Below, piece after piece: positions 39,939-51,085 of a DNA stretch of 64,000 nucleotides. The stretch's first letter is position 1, and every line of letters starts with the position of its first letter. Source of the DNA: Pyricularia pennisetigena (taxonomy: Eukaryota; Ascomycota; Sordariomycetes; Magnaporthales; Pyriculariaceae); contig NW_021940922.1 in NCBI RefSeq assembly GCF_004337985.1, positions 62,001 through 126,000 of the forward strand, read 5' to 3'. Under the pieces are notes generated by a model. The model worked only from the letters and a program-made list of their open reading frames with translations, ran no database searches and was not told the origin of the DNA. The position numbers and the translations under genes are program-made.

Positions 39939-42900
39939 ATGCCTCGGTGTAATCATAATTTCTGGCTGGCCTTGGACGCGCAGCACGACCAGGCTGAATT
40001 GCTGGTGTCGGATAAGTTGCAAAATACTTTTGAGACCATTCCCAGCCCGGATGTCCAGAAGCCGTCCTTGGTTGTCGCGATTGGAGACGCAGCTAGAAAG
40101 GCTGCGTTGGAAATATTTGGGATTAAAAGGAATCGAGAGTCTATCGCCAGCCAAAATACATCCGAAATCCACCTTCACATTGACCCCTCCAGCGTGTTTG
40201 GCACACCGCTGCTCATAGCAGAAACCAGGGTTTGTAAAAAGGAAAGTCGTACAAATGCCGATGATAAATGTCACGAAATTACAAGACAGCCAATAAAGAG
40301 ACCAAGATCCCTTCATGACATGCAAAGGTCCGTAAGCAGGCTCCATACCAACCTTCTCGCTGCGTTTACCGACGTGTTTTGTCTTTTCTGCGAAGACTTT
40401 GGAGGTCTTGACCAGACCGCCATCGAGTTGGCTTCTTGGCTCGACCGAAGCCTTCCGTCCAGCTTTTCGGGGCGGGTGCGCCCGCGATTGATTGTAGTGG
40501 TCGATCAAAACCCAGGGACAGGGGCAAATGAAAACAAGATACGAGAAAGGCTGTTTGAACTGATAAGAAAATATACCGTCAAAGATCCCCACGCCGTGTT
40601 TTCAGCAGTGGAGACGGTTGCGCTATTCCCAGACGAGAACATTTCTAGATCGGCGCGGCACAGGCCGTTAAAAGAGCGCATGTTGGACAGTTTGGATTCG
40701 GCGCGAAATGACAGGTTACAATCAAGGCACGATTTTTCCGCAACCCATTTTGCTGCTCTGTTCAAAGGCGCCTGCGCGCAGTTTGCGGGTAACCTGGATG
40801 GCTCCTTCAACTTTGTCAAAATTGCCAGGAATTCGAACCCTATAGCCCAAAGTTTACAGGCACATTTGTCCGACTTTCTCAGTCTCGTGAAATCCCCGAG
40901 CGAAATAGCTACCTTTGCTACGCCCATGATCGCGTCAAGCTTCCTGTTGGATAATTATCCACCCGGAACCCATTGTACGTTACAACTCCGGTGTTTAACG
41001 AACCAGCTAACGTAAACGTGATATTTAGATTTTCACGCCGAGGACGTAATTCGGCATCTTTACAAAGGCGTCGTTACCCGAGCTTTTAAAAAGAGCGTTT
41101 CGAATTTAGAAAATCGTGAAGCAGTATCTGCAAATACTTTTGTAAGCTCCATAGAAGCCCATTTGAGAAAATACGTCGAATCGTCGTCCGTCGGTGCAGT
41201 TCCCACCGCCGATATCCATTCCGAAAACCTCGCACGTTTTGCAAACAAATGGGCCGTCATCAAAAGCTCGGACACCTGCCTGGTCTGTTTGCGGCGGCGG
41301 CCTTTGTACGATTTGTGCCCTGGACATACGATTTGTGAAAACTGCGTGCGTGTTTTCGGTCTCTGTGCGGACGATGATCCGTCGGTTTGGACGTTCGAAA
41401 AATGTCTTCTTTGTCAGAATCGCTTGTCCGAAAAGACGCGGATTCGGATCCACCCCCCGACGGCAGGCGTAGGGGTACTCTGTCTCGACGGTGGCGGGGT
41501 CCGCGGCACCTTGGTACTAGAGATACTGAAGCGAATAGAAGAACGCGTGAACCTCCCTGTGCCGCTGCAGCGGTTTGTGAAAATAGCATTCGGTATCAGT
41601 TCTGGTACGTGGCTGCACGCTTCCTGGGCGCTTGTGCCTACTAACTTCCACAAGGTGGCCTTATTGTTGCAGACATGTTCGTCAACGGGTCCTCCATCGC
41701 CGAATCCACAAAAAGATTCGAACTACTGGCCGGTCGGATATTCCGACGTCGAGAGCTCCTGAGCACGTCGCGCATGCCTTCGTTTCTCAAACTTATGCTC
41801 TCATGGCTAACCACCGCCTGGAGCCCCGTATCCCTCCTGGGCCAACTTGCTGCACTTTTGGTATCCTACTTCGATGACGGGCTGTATTCTTCGCAGCAAA
41901 TTGAGAACGTGTTGAGGTATATATTCGGGGCCGACAAAGGAATCTTGGACGTTTCCAGCGCCACGGCGAACGGAACTTTGATCGGGCTCCCCGTCGCCAC
42001 CGTAGACGAGGAGCCGATGTGCCGCATTTTTACTAACCGAAATGGAGCTTATCAAAACAACCACCACGCGAAAAAGCCGACAAAATGTCTTGCCGTGCTT
42101 GGCAGCAACACACACGACGAGATTGTACCCTCGAAAGCCAATGAAAAACTAACACTGTGGGAAATGTAAGCTTTCCTAAATCGATTAGAGACAAAAATAG
42201 AGTCAAAAGAAAAAAGAAACTAATATCAAAAAGCGCACGAGCGGCTTCTGCAGCGCCAGGGTATGTATCCAAGCGATAGTCCATCGATCGATGCGAAAGA
42301 AAAAAAAGAGGTCTAACTCGAACATATACAGGATTTTCTCACCTAAGCACTTTGCAGGTCTCGGCACGTTCCAAGATGCTGGGCCACTAGAGAATGACCC
42401 ACTTCTGTCAGCCCTCACCGCAATGGCGGCGTATTTTCCCGACGTCGAACAGCCGGATTTTGTACTTTCGATAGGTACCGGCGAATCGAAACCGAGAACG
42501 GCCAACCCGTGTCCGGACGAGGTTCGCAACGTTTGGAAAAACGGCGCTTTTCCCAGGCTCTGTCGCCTATTTTCTGAAAAAATAAAAGATAAAAAGTTGA
42601 GGCAGCTTTTCCAAACGAGCCCCAGATATCACCGACTCGACGTACAGTTCGACGGCGATCTGCCAAGGTTGGACGATTTCCGGAGCATTCCAGAACTTCA
42701 GGTCCGAGGTGAAGGCGATCAGTCCATCTCGGGAAAAATTGAGCGCATAGCCCGCTGCCTGGTGGCGTCCTTGTTTTATTTCGAGCTGGACGCCGTGCCG
42801 CAACGGTCTGCGGGGAAACAGGTTGTTACTGGGCGCATTTTGTGCACCCTTTCACCGGGCGAGCCGGGGTTTACCGAGCTGTTTGACCGTTTGCATAAAG

Positions 42901-43193
42901 GCTCGGCTTCCTTTTGGATTGATGGCCGGCCGGTCGAGAGGAAAGTGGACGAATGGGGACCTTCCAAAGGCTGCCGCTTCCAGAAACAAGTCCAGTTTAC
43001 CACACAAGGCAGCTTTTCCGTCTCGCTGAAGCAAGACCGCGAAGACGCCTGTGAAATAAGCGGATCGCCGTTTTCAGCGGAGAATCTAGTAAATTTGCAA
43101 GGCCTCCGGGGAGCGTTCGGGAGGTCAGATCACAAACGGCCATGGACAGGGTCCCGGGGAGGCGGCAACGGGAAAAGGAGAAGATTGCTGTAA
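39939..43193 (+). CDS. RING-patatin-like phospholipase (PLP), five exons, intact
   Basis: Exons are 39939-40974, 41029-41604, 41655-42165, 42234-42260 and 42332-43193. All four introns are GT-AG, most with CTAAC-type branches, and the product is 1,003 aa. Residues 1-340 form a domain of the type often found N-terminal in these proteins (PSLVVAIGDAARKAALEIFG, DVFCLFCEDFGG, RPRLIVVVDQNPG). A RING-like zinc site follows (CLVCLRR, CPGHTICENC, CLLC). The patatin domain has the oxyanion loop LCLDGGGVRG, the nucleophile elbow FGISSGG (split by intron 2) and the catalytic Asp in FQDAGPLENDP. The Ser-Asp dyad is complete, so lipid acyl hydrolysis is expected. PLPs of this type are recurrent Starship cargo, and patatin domains occur in fungal allorecognition and cell-death proteins. 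Confidence 0.9.
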
Positions 43194-43643
43194 ATCATGC
43201 TGTCAATGGTTTCCCATAGAATTTTGCACTGGCGCTTTTGCATTTATGTATTATGCTTACAGGCGCTTGCTATATTGATAGACCTTGCAAGCGTTTTGCA
43301 TTCAAGTTTTTAGGCAGCAGCAGCCACAATTTAATTCTTTACCTTATGCCGGCGGCAATATCAATCTAGCTCCAGTTCGAATTACCCAAGGCGTTTTGCG
43401 AACTGCCTACGCAAAGGTGCTCGCCGGCATTCATCTACAGTTCGATATACGCAAACACTCTCGATCACTAAACAAAGTCGGGTCAAAATTTGAGGGTGCC
43501 ATGCGAAGACCAACCACATAGTTTCCAGTCAGGAACGATAACGCGAATAACAAAAAACAGCTTTCAGATGAGCTTCGTCTGGCCTTTATCGAAAGCTAAG
43601 ACGCTAAGGAAGAACTGTCGCTTTTGCTATTTTAACTCTCAAA
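43194..43643. other. Intergenic between PLP and membrane-protein gene
   Basis: No gene recognised. The sequence just before 43644 is a plausible leader. Confidence 0.45.
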
Positions 43644-44497
43644 ATGACCAACGATCCTCATCCTTTCATAGCGGCTGTTCCAGCCGCTGCAACTTTTAGC
43701 TTTTGTTTTCTTTGCATATTCGCCTCTTTCAACTATGCCGTATTCTACCTTTATCTATGCAAAAAACTGAAACCGCACAGTCATACCTCTTTGAGCAGCT
43801 TACAGCTTTTCTGTGCATGGTCGATTTATTTGGCAACGTCTATTGGGGTCCTCTCTTTACTATATTTTTCTTCCCGATATCTTCATATGCTCGCATCCTA
43901 TTCCTGGCTAACAATCATCCCACAAGTAAGGCAACTGATTCTGACACAACGCGGCTTTAGTACTAATATGTTACAGGCATTACAATCAACACAAACATTC
44001 CCGACACAAATATACCCCAAAGCACCAGTCTACTTGTTCGGAATTTATTCCATTAGCATTGCATTCGTAGTTAGCTGCCAAGGCCTATTAACAGTGAGCC
44101 TAATCGCCAGTCAAGCTGTCCTTTATGTAGGGTGTTTTGTTCACCGCCTAGCCGAGGCGGGTGCGCTTTTGTTTATGCGCTTAGCACAAAGCTCCACCAC
44201 CAACCAAACCAAGACAATTCTGATGGTCCATCTCATCTTCCGAGTCCTAGCACTATTGGTTGTCGCCATAGCACTGCCTCTGCTTATGAAAACCATCAGC
44301 ATGCCTTTTTGGTTTTATTTTGTAAGTTGTGGAGCTTCTGCCAAAAAGGGCTGCGCGTCGCTGACCCCGACCGGCAATTGCAGGCCGCATTCGTCGTTCT
44401 TTTCGTTGCCGACCTCCTGGTGTATATTTCCTTTGCGGCGAAAGTAGTTATTGGCCCTGGTGCCAGTTCAACTCTTGCCACCGAACTGAATTTTTAA
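43644..44497 (+). CDS. Multi-span membrane protein of unknown function
   Basis: Three exons: 43644-43925, 43977-44321 and 44384-44497, giving 246 aa. Intron 1 (GTAAGG...TACTAAT...TTACAG, 51 nt) preserves frame if retained. Intron 2 (GTAAGT...GCTGACC...TTGCAG) joins MPFWFYF to AAFVVLFVADLLVYISF and is needed for the hydrophobic end. About five or six membrane segments are evident, for example TFSFCFLCIFASFNYAVFYL, YSISIAFVVSCQGLLTVSLI and IFRVLALLVVAIALPLLM. There is no signal or enzymatic motif. Its position just after the PLP gene and near another small membrane protein is notable; the relationship is unproven. Confidence 0.7.
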
Positions 44498-44957
44498 TAA
44501 AGTCCGAAAGGTCAGTCCATCATCTGTTGCCGTGGATTGCCTTGTTTTTTTTTGGGCTGTAAAACGAGATAGGAGATTAGAATATACCTACACATTACAT
44601 TTAGGTATGCCAGTTTTAATGGGACTCCGGTCAAGAGTGTAATATGTAGTACCTTTACCCAGCAGAGCTGTCAAATCGCTTTACAAGTACTGCTGCTGCT
44701 TCTCTTTAACTTCTTTTGTCGGTTTTGTCATGAAAACTCAGCAAACTCTTGGAATTCTGCCCGAGTCAGCAAATTGGCTTCATCTTGGTGGAGAACCAGT
44801 CAGGATGGCCACGGCGTGTCCGTCCCGTATTTCCTTGGCTCAAATATAAATAGTCCCATTTCCGTGCCAGTCAATTACAAGAGTTTAACAGCAGTCCCAT
44901 CAATCTTCTTTTCCAGCTTCAATTTACAATCTGTCTTGTTCTTTTGCACCAGTCAAC
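44498..44957. other. Intergenic, promoter of the chromodomain-like gene
   Basis: Contains a TATA box at 44845-44853 and a pyrimidine/CA-rich leader running to the ATG at 44958. Confidence 0.5.
44845..44853 (+). promoter_or_regulatory. TATA box upstream of the chromodomain-like gene
   Basis: TATAAATAG, 113 bp before the ATG at 44958. Confidence 0.5.
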
Positions 44958-46211
44958 ATGTCTTTGGTTCCTTCCATCACACAGCAGACCAATGCCGTCG
45001 AACCTGTAAAGTCTCACAACCATGGGCCTAGGCGTAACACTCCCGTCCCGCTACCTTTTATCGTTGGTTCACAACCTCCCGTCGCACCAAGCCAACATGT
45101 GCCGGTCAACCAGCCGCTTAAAATTACGACCTCTCATCCTGCATTCAAACCTAGCTCGAACGTTTCCAAAAGGCCCCGTGGATACGAACATGATACCAAA
45201 GAACTGGTGGCTGCCAGACCCATGGCCAGTGATTCGAATTCGGGACTTAATCTATCGCTACATCAAATAGACCAATCGCACTTGACGCCAAGCTATGGTG
45301 CTGACACCAAGCTGCAAACCGAGTCTGGAAACAGGCGGCATTGTTTGGAAAATCACACAGCCCAACTGCCGCTGGCAGCGCTGCCCCAGAATCCAGTCAG
45401 AACTGCCCCAGCAGCCGAGGCTGCATTCACATTAGGGCAGTTCACTGAGCATGTCACTCATGCCGAACCTTCTGTCCTGATTGGCGATTCGAAAGAAAAT
45501 TCGTCTCCTGGTGTAACGGCAGCAGAGGCTGATAAGACTGAGACTGGCGAGAGTCAACTCGTCGAATCAACGGATCGACCCACCAAACGGCAAAGATTCT
45601 GTACAGGATCCGAAGAACCGATGGGTGCTTCGTATCGTCCTGCGCAGTATCAGCTGGTGGGGGATGAAGACCCGACATTGCCGACACCCAGCAAAGTGTT
45701 GCAATGTTTGCTGCCCGCCGTAGCCGAGAACTACACGTCAGCAGGTGTGTCAAAAGAGGAGCAAGCTGCTTCGGGAAGCAACTTTTCTCTGAGTGACCAA
45801 AGCAAAGGCAGCGAACCGAGATTGGCTAGAAGATCTGCAAGGATGAAAATGGCAAAAAACTCCCGCTTTGGGGATAAAAAAGATGAAGCAGCCCTTAGGG
45901 GTAAAGCAGATCGTCACGGCCAGGTCGACAACAAGAATGCAGATCTAGTGGAAGAAAACAAAAAGAGAGGGAGGTCGTATGAGGCTTCTACTCGTGTTAA
46001 AAATGTCCCAACGAACCAAAAGGCGCGCGGCTCAAAGACGGATGAATGGATTGTGGACTGTGTTTTAGACGAGAGGATTCACGAAAGAACCAGCGGCAAA
46101 CAGTATCTCGTATGCTGGACACCAACATGGGTTGATGAGAGGGATATTGACCCAGGGCTTGTCAGGGATTTCAAAAATAAAAGCGTCGGGCCAAACGCAA
46201 CCCCGATTTAG
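44958..46211 (+). CDS. Disordered protein with C-terminal chromodomain-like module
   Basis: Single-exon, 417 aa. The first ~350 residues are low-complexity and probably disordered, with basic patches (DRPTKRQRFC, LARRSARMKMAKNSR, KKRGRSYEAS) that could be nuclear signals. The last ~55 residues, DEWIVDCVLDERIHERTSGK then QYLVCWTPTWVDERDIDPGL, fit a chromodomain: the strand with EWIV...ILDER, the aromatic YLVCW and the W...E end. It is shorter than canonical and the first aromatic-cage residue is not obvious. Such modules bind methylated histone tails or occur in retroelement integrases; here no integrase is attached. Its place between two membrane-protein genes gives no functional hint. Confidence 0.7.
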   Translation: MSLVPSITQQTNAVEPVKSHNHGPRRNTPVPLPFIVGSQPPVAPSQHVPVNQPLKITTSHPAFKPSSNVSKRPRGYEHDTKELVAARPMASDSNSGLNLSLHQIDQSHLTPSYGADTKLQTESGNRRHCLENHTAQLPLAALPQNPVRTAPAAEAAFTLGQFTEHVTHAEPSVLIGDSKENSSPGVTAAEADKTETGESQLVESTDRPTKRQRFCTGSEEPMGASYRPAQYQLVGDEDPTLPTPSKVLQCLLPAVAENYTSAGVSKEEQAASGSNFSLSDQSKGSEPRLARRSARMKMAKNSRFGDKKDEAALRGKADRHGQVDNKNADLVEENKKRGRSYEASTRVKNVPTNQKARGSKTDEWIVDCVLDERIHERTSGKQYLVCWTPTWVDERDIDPGLVRDFKNKSVGPNATPI

Positions 46212-47015
46212 CGGACATTTGGGTCAGAAATTGGGAAGAGGTGATGGTCACGTTTTGTTAAATTAGACCTTGACAGTCCTAGATTCGGTCCGAAGCCGAA
46301 TCTGGACCCAAGCCTGGTTTAAAATAATTGTTGCTCGTTGCGTCGTTCCGTTTTTTCAAATCTCGTTTAGGGCAGATTTCATAACAGAAATGCCTGTGCG
46401 AAATCAAAGCGAGACAAATGGTAAAGCATTTCCTGGTCTGAGAGGCAGTAATGCACAGAATTTATGAAAAATACCTATTTTGAATTTGAGAGACAAGATG
46501 AATAAAGCAGCACTTCCCAAAGGAGAAACTAGTGAAAAAGAAAACGGTTGGAGCGTTGAATATCATGTCTAGCCGTCGATGCCTGTCAATGCGCAATTTC
46601 TCTGTTGCTCGCTAGCGAATCTTGCTACATGCAAATGGGGCGCCAGAAACCCGACAAAATTGCTTTGGGAAAGGTGATCGCATGGTAATAGTCGACAGCA
46701 CTTGGATTTCGGGACTGAAAAACTCGGACGGGATTGCCGAATCTTCCGAACTGGACAGGTACGAACGCCGAGGTGGGCAAAAACAGAAAAAGAATCCATG
46801 GCGCGAATAGGCCTCAAGGCTGAATGAAGTGAATTGCAAAACATTCCCCGCCGGTTTTTGGTTAGCAACAGTCGTTCCACAGCAATCATATAAGCTATTA
46901 CTCAAAGTGGGACAATCTGCCAGGATTTAGTCTCCTAGGCCTGTTTTACGGATGCATAAGGCTCGGCCTCCGCAAGGACTAGAATTGGTCCAAAACTGAA
47001 CTGCAACGAAGCAAC
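46212..47015. other. Intergenic
   Basis: Holds an inverted pair GATTCGGTCC/GAAGCCGAATC at about 46281-46303, similar in style to the dispersed CCCA/TGGG motifs. Short frames on both strands were not supported. Confidence 0.4.
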
Positions 47016-48021
47016 ATGGCTTGTATAAATGCTATTGCACCCAACATAGATTTGAGCCTCGTAACAAAAGGACTGCAACTCGCCGTCGTCATGTTTAAAT
47101 GGAAAATTCTCGCGCATTCCGCTTTCGCCACTGTAGTTCTTTCTTCTGTTTGCACTTTAATACTGAGCGCATATGCGCTTTTAAACGAGGATACTGTAAA
47201 GTCTGGCATAGTCACCTTGCAAGTAAGTAAAGTCACTTAATTCCTTGGCATTTTCAAGCTGCTAAATTCAAAAGTTTGATGTCACGCAAATCCTGAAACT
47301 CGATACGCTTGAACGACGTTTCCCGCAGCAAGAAGGTCTTTTAGATGGCATAAAACCCGGAGCTCGTGTTTCCAGCATCTTGAACAATCTCCAGAGTGCA
47401 GCAGGAGCAGTTGCTACATCGGTCCCACAGATTATTAAAGATATACCCAAAGTCATCAGCCAAGCGCCCCAGCTTATTTCAGAACTAGTTCCCAAAAACT
47501 GCTCCCTGGGGACCGGAGAGTTCTGTATCCATATCGGTGACAAAAGCTCATGTGATGCCCTGCCTCTTGACCTTTCTACTTTCATCGAGCCGGAAATTGT
47601 GAAAGTGTTGAAACAGCACTTTCAGGATATTGAAAATGTCGACGCTGCTCTTATACAAATCACAACGCCATATTTCCGCCATACCCTCATAGCCGGCGTA
47701 GTGCTAACTGTTATCGGTACTTTTCTTGTCGTCATGTCGGCTTATGGCCGCTTTGCCTGGCTCAAAAAGTCAAAGGAGATTTTATTCTCACCGAAGCCTA
47801 TTGTCTTCCTACTGAGACTGCTCATTGGACTACTGCTTTGCGTTCCGTACATAATGCCCACCTTGAAACTTTCTATGGTCTGGTCCAAGCTCGATGAGTT
47901 GCCGCCATGGATCGAGGTTGAAAATGGTAACGTGTTCGAGCTTCTGATAGGATGCACATGTTGTGCACTGTTTGGCGCAGTAATAAGCAGTGCTGTACAC
48001 GTTTTTGCAGAGGTTTTCTGA
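47016..48021 (+). CDS. Four-span membrane protein with extracytoplasmic loop, unknown function
   Basis: Two exons, 47016-47222 and 47275-48021, with an intron at 47223-47274 (GTAAGT...GCTAAAT...AAAAG, phase 0) give 317 aa. Membrane segments read FATVVLSSVCTLILSAYALL, then after a ~150-residue hydrophilic loop LIAGVVLTVIGTFLVVMSAY, VFLLRLLIGLLLCVPYIM and LIGCTCCALFGAVISSAVHV. The loop carries three cysteines (NCSLGTGEFCIHIGDKSSCD), suggesting an extracytoplasmic disulphide-containing domain. The topology (one span, large loop, three spans) differs from the protein at 43644. No family recognised. Confidence 0.7.
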
Positions 48022-48448
48022 GGCCAAGATTTAGCTTGATAGTGCCCCTTAGGTACTCTTCATAAACGTCTGCTTTGTAACGCGGTTTGAAATTCGTATT
48101 TCTTGTATAAAATAGTTACTCTTCGTAGTCCTCATCCACCGCGACTAGCAACGATATGTTTCATTTACTCCAATTTTGGTTTTGAGTCTTGGAAACGAAA
48201 ATATTTTAACTTTCGAACAATATGAATTTTGCGTTATCTTGCGGTTCTGCGCACGACGTGCGCACTTGCCATGCAGCAACTATCTGCAACATGTTTAGCA
48301 ATCGCGCATCAGCATATAGTATGTGAAGCCAATGTCCCTTCAAAGCTCCTGCCCCTGGTAAGTCTTTGAATCACACAAAGTCCATAGCTGACCTGTTTTC
48401 TCATAATAGCTAAATCCAAGGCGACCCTTTTACACAGACATCTTTCGC
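48022..48448. other. Intergenic
   Basis: No gene recognised. It is probably the 3' flank shared by the convergent membrane-protein gene and the degenerate gene at 48449-49000. Confidence 0.45.
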
Positions 48449-49000
48449 TCAAGCCATCAATTCGTGTAGGGGCTCGTCGAAGGATGGGCTGTGCCACGAA
48501 TAATTGCAATTGGCCTCTGCTCCATGTTCATAGATGTAGTCGACATCGTCCGCCCAGCTGCTATTGTCCAAATTGCCAAGTGACCCGGTGTTTTGAGGAA
48601 CAACTGGGTAGCGAGCCACAGGCTGCGAACCATCCCATTGTCCAAGCGTCTCCGAATCCATACTAAGTGGTCGCAGCAAAGCTTTACCTGCCAGGGGAAA
48701 TCTAGAGGGGGCATCCTCTCTCAAATCAAAGTCTTTTGGGATGCAACCTCCCCCAAGTTGCGGCGGGGCGGCTTCTTTCAGAGCCTGTAGCGTTCGATCA
48801 TTCCGTGACTTTGCCCCTGTAGTGGTGGTAGGTGTGACATTTGGACCATGAGATCACCAGACCCTAACCCTGACCCTGGACCAACGACCCACCAGGGTGA
48901 TACCTTTATCGACGTCGCGTCAAGCTCAGAACTTTGTTTGTTTCCTTTCCTCTCCTCAGAGTAGAATCTTCGTCGATAGGCGCCAATAGACTAGCTTCCG
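48449..49000 (-). pseudogene. Frameshifted C-terminal fragment of a fungal protein
   Basis: The frame ending at 48449 reads DRTLQALKEAAPPQLGGGCI, FDLREDAPSRFPLAGKALLR and SSWADDVDYIYEHGAEANCN. These motifs recall the C-terminus of a widespread fungal protein family (the DDVDY.YEH...EA.C motif), which I cannot name. Upstream, continuity is kept only by changing frame at about 48800: SPWWVVGPGSGLGSGDLMVQ and LPPLQGQSHGMIER belong to another frame. Another shift is suspected near 48975, where RRRFYSEERKGNK begins. At least one frame break and no start codon point to a decayed fragment. An intron acceptor (ACTACAG) at about 48822 is the alternative explanation. Confidence 0.5.
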
Positions 49001-50179
49001 TGCTATGCTTACCCTGGCCGTGACAGTAGGCTCCCCGTCAGATGAACATGGCATTAACCGTGGTAGAGCTGCCTTTGCCTCTGTCGGTGGGCAGGGGGTA
49101 GGTGTCGCGACAGCTTCCCGGGACCCAGTGGACGTCACTGATGCTATTCCGGTCGCTATGACTGCTGAAGGCACTGCTATACCCTCAATGTTTTCCGCGA
49201 GGTGTGGAGACTGCTCACATAAACGGCTGCTTAGCTGACGAATCTAGCTCATGATTTAACGAGCCACCTGACGGCAGTGTGCGCAATGGAGCGCCTGAGT
49301 TATGACATTCTTCTCACCCTTTCGAAACCTGTCACGTCTTCCTTTTCTAAATGTCTCAGATGTTGAAAGTTGAACAGCGCAGAAATTCGGCCTTTTACCG
49401 TCCTTTTTTCCTCTCGACTGAATAGCGATGTAACGACACGCATAGCTGGTATTCTGACAACCGCGACTGGTGGCAACGTGTATTGCGATCAAAATGGCCG
49501 TAACAGTGTGTTTGATTCGGTGAAAAGTTGTCAAGATTGGACATTATCGAGCCGAGATTCATGAGAGCATTGATTATTTATACTTTTATCCCCCGGCGTA
49601 GATGGATATTCGGACCCGTTTAATCTCCCAATTTTTACTCTCGTAATCTTATCGTTTTTCTTTTCTGATGAGCTGCTCTCATGTTCTCTATAAAAAGCAG
49701 AGTTTACAAAGGCAGCAGTACAACAAGATAGCTTCCAGCTTCCATCCTTCATCGCATCCAACAGTCTTTCGCAGCATTCATGTCTAAAACAATAACTCAG
49801 CTTCCATATGCATTTTTACGATGAAGGGGCTTGCAATGAATCAGCGCCGTAGTATCCATGCAGCAAAGCACTCAAGCAATGATGGGTCTCGATGTTTTCC
49901 AGTGGCTGCGAATGCGTCAGCAGACTTTACCAAAGGCCCAGACCGGTTGTTGGGCAACTCAGATTCCAAATTGGGAATACGTCAGCCGGGTGGGTATTTC
50001 GGCCTTGACATATAAGTTCTAATGAAATAACGCTTTTCAGTATTCCTATTTAATTCTTCTCGACCTTCGATTTTCAATAGTTCAGCCAGCTCACTTCCAG
50101 ACAAAGGATCTCACTTTATTGTCTTGAAACCAGGAATCTAATATCGCCCTTCTTCCAACAACTGAAATATCGAACTGCC
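49001..50179. other. Intergenic with one promoter-like region
   Basis: A TATA box (TATAAAAAG, 49689-49697) is followed by a CT/CA-rich leader and an ATG at 49780 that opens only a 14-codon frame. The next frame, 49821-50015, has 64 codons (MKGLAMNQRRSIHAAKHSSN) with no recognisable domain. The promoter looks convincing but its gene was not resolved, possibly because of unrecognised introns. Confidence 0.4.
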
Positions 50180-50473
50180 ATGGGAAACACTCTTCGGTCC
50201 GTCAAACTGGCAGTTCGTTCGAAAAATGTAGCAAACATACCCAAATCAGAAAATGACGTGGTCACACCACTGTTTTTCACTCTGCCTTTCAAAGAGACGA
50301 TTGAAAACGTCGGTCGGGCCTATTGCTTGCTTTACAAAGCGAGCGGTAAGATCCAGTCAGAAAAGCTGCGTCCAAGTCCTAGACTCAGCCACATAGTCGC
50401 CAATTCAAGGTTGCTTGCTATTGTGAGAAAAGGACTCGATAACACACATAGCGGGAAGGGTAAAACTCGTTAA
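50180..50473 (+). CDS. Hypothetical small protein
   Basis: A 97-aa frame with a favourable start context (GCCATGGG), opening MGNTLRSVKLAVRSKNVANI and containing TPLFFTLPFKETIENVGRAY. Mixed hydrophobic and basic composition suggests a folded peptide. No family recognised, and it may be an exon of a larger gene beginning at the promoter near 49690. Confidence 0.35.
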   Translation: MGNTLRSVKLAVRSKNVANIPKSENDVVTPLFFTLPFKETIENVGRAYCLLYKASGKIQSEKLRPSPRLSHIVANSRLLAIVRKGLDNTHSGKGKTR

Positions 50474-51058
50474 AATCGCAAAGGATTCTTTGAGATATTC
50501 TTGGAGCAGCAGTAGATGGCAGGCTCGAGATAATATTTGTGGGCGTTTCATAGTGTTACAGTAGAAGGCGAAATGGGCTTCGCCAAATTTCGTAGTTAAC
50601 ATTTTTAGTAGTGGTGGTGTGGAGCCGTGACTCGTGTGGCTTGGCAGATTCCGATTGTACCTGGCAAGTACCTAAAGTTAGAGGCAAGGCCAAAAATTGG
50701 AAAGCGCCAAAACAGGCCTTGCTGGGATTCTTTGTAACCCAAATCCGTCCAGTGCTCGAGGAGTAATGAAAAAAACTAGCATGGTCAAAAGTTCTCCTGA
50801 ACTGATAACAACTGGCTGTACATCGTACTGTAGCACCACAGCCTGTATGCCGTCTTCTGATTGCTCAACGGAACACGCATCGGGGCCGGATGGCTGTGTA
50901 CTTCAACCGCACTATGACAGGGTAATTAAAGTTGGACCCATATATTATTAGTGGGTAAAAGTTTAAGTCCTATATTTTAATTGGTTGTTCAAAATATGTC
51001 AAATTGAGAATGTCGGTAGACTAGGGTCAAAACCTGCGGGCGAATAACACTGCCACTA
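50474..51058. other. Intergenic, nothing recognised
   Basis: Short frames only. The stretch leads into the orphan transposon end at 51059. Confidence 0.4.
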
Positions 51059-51085
51059 ACGTTGGGTACCCCTAACCGTGTCGCG
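51059..51085 (+). repeat. Orphan Fot1-like terminal end
   Basis: After TA (51057-51058) the sequence ACGTTGGGTACCCCTAACCG repeats the first ~20 bases of the orphan end at 2449 with one C missing. The homology ends within about 25 bases. Confidence 0.5.

Noticed and set aside
39825..40592. 255-codon minus-strand frame opposite the phospholipase gene
   Set aside because: Shadow of the first PLP exon with no family features.
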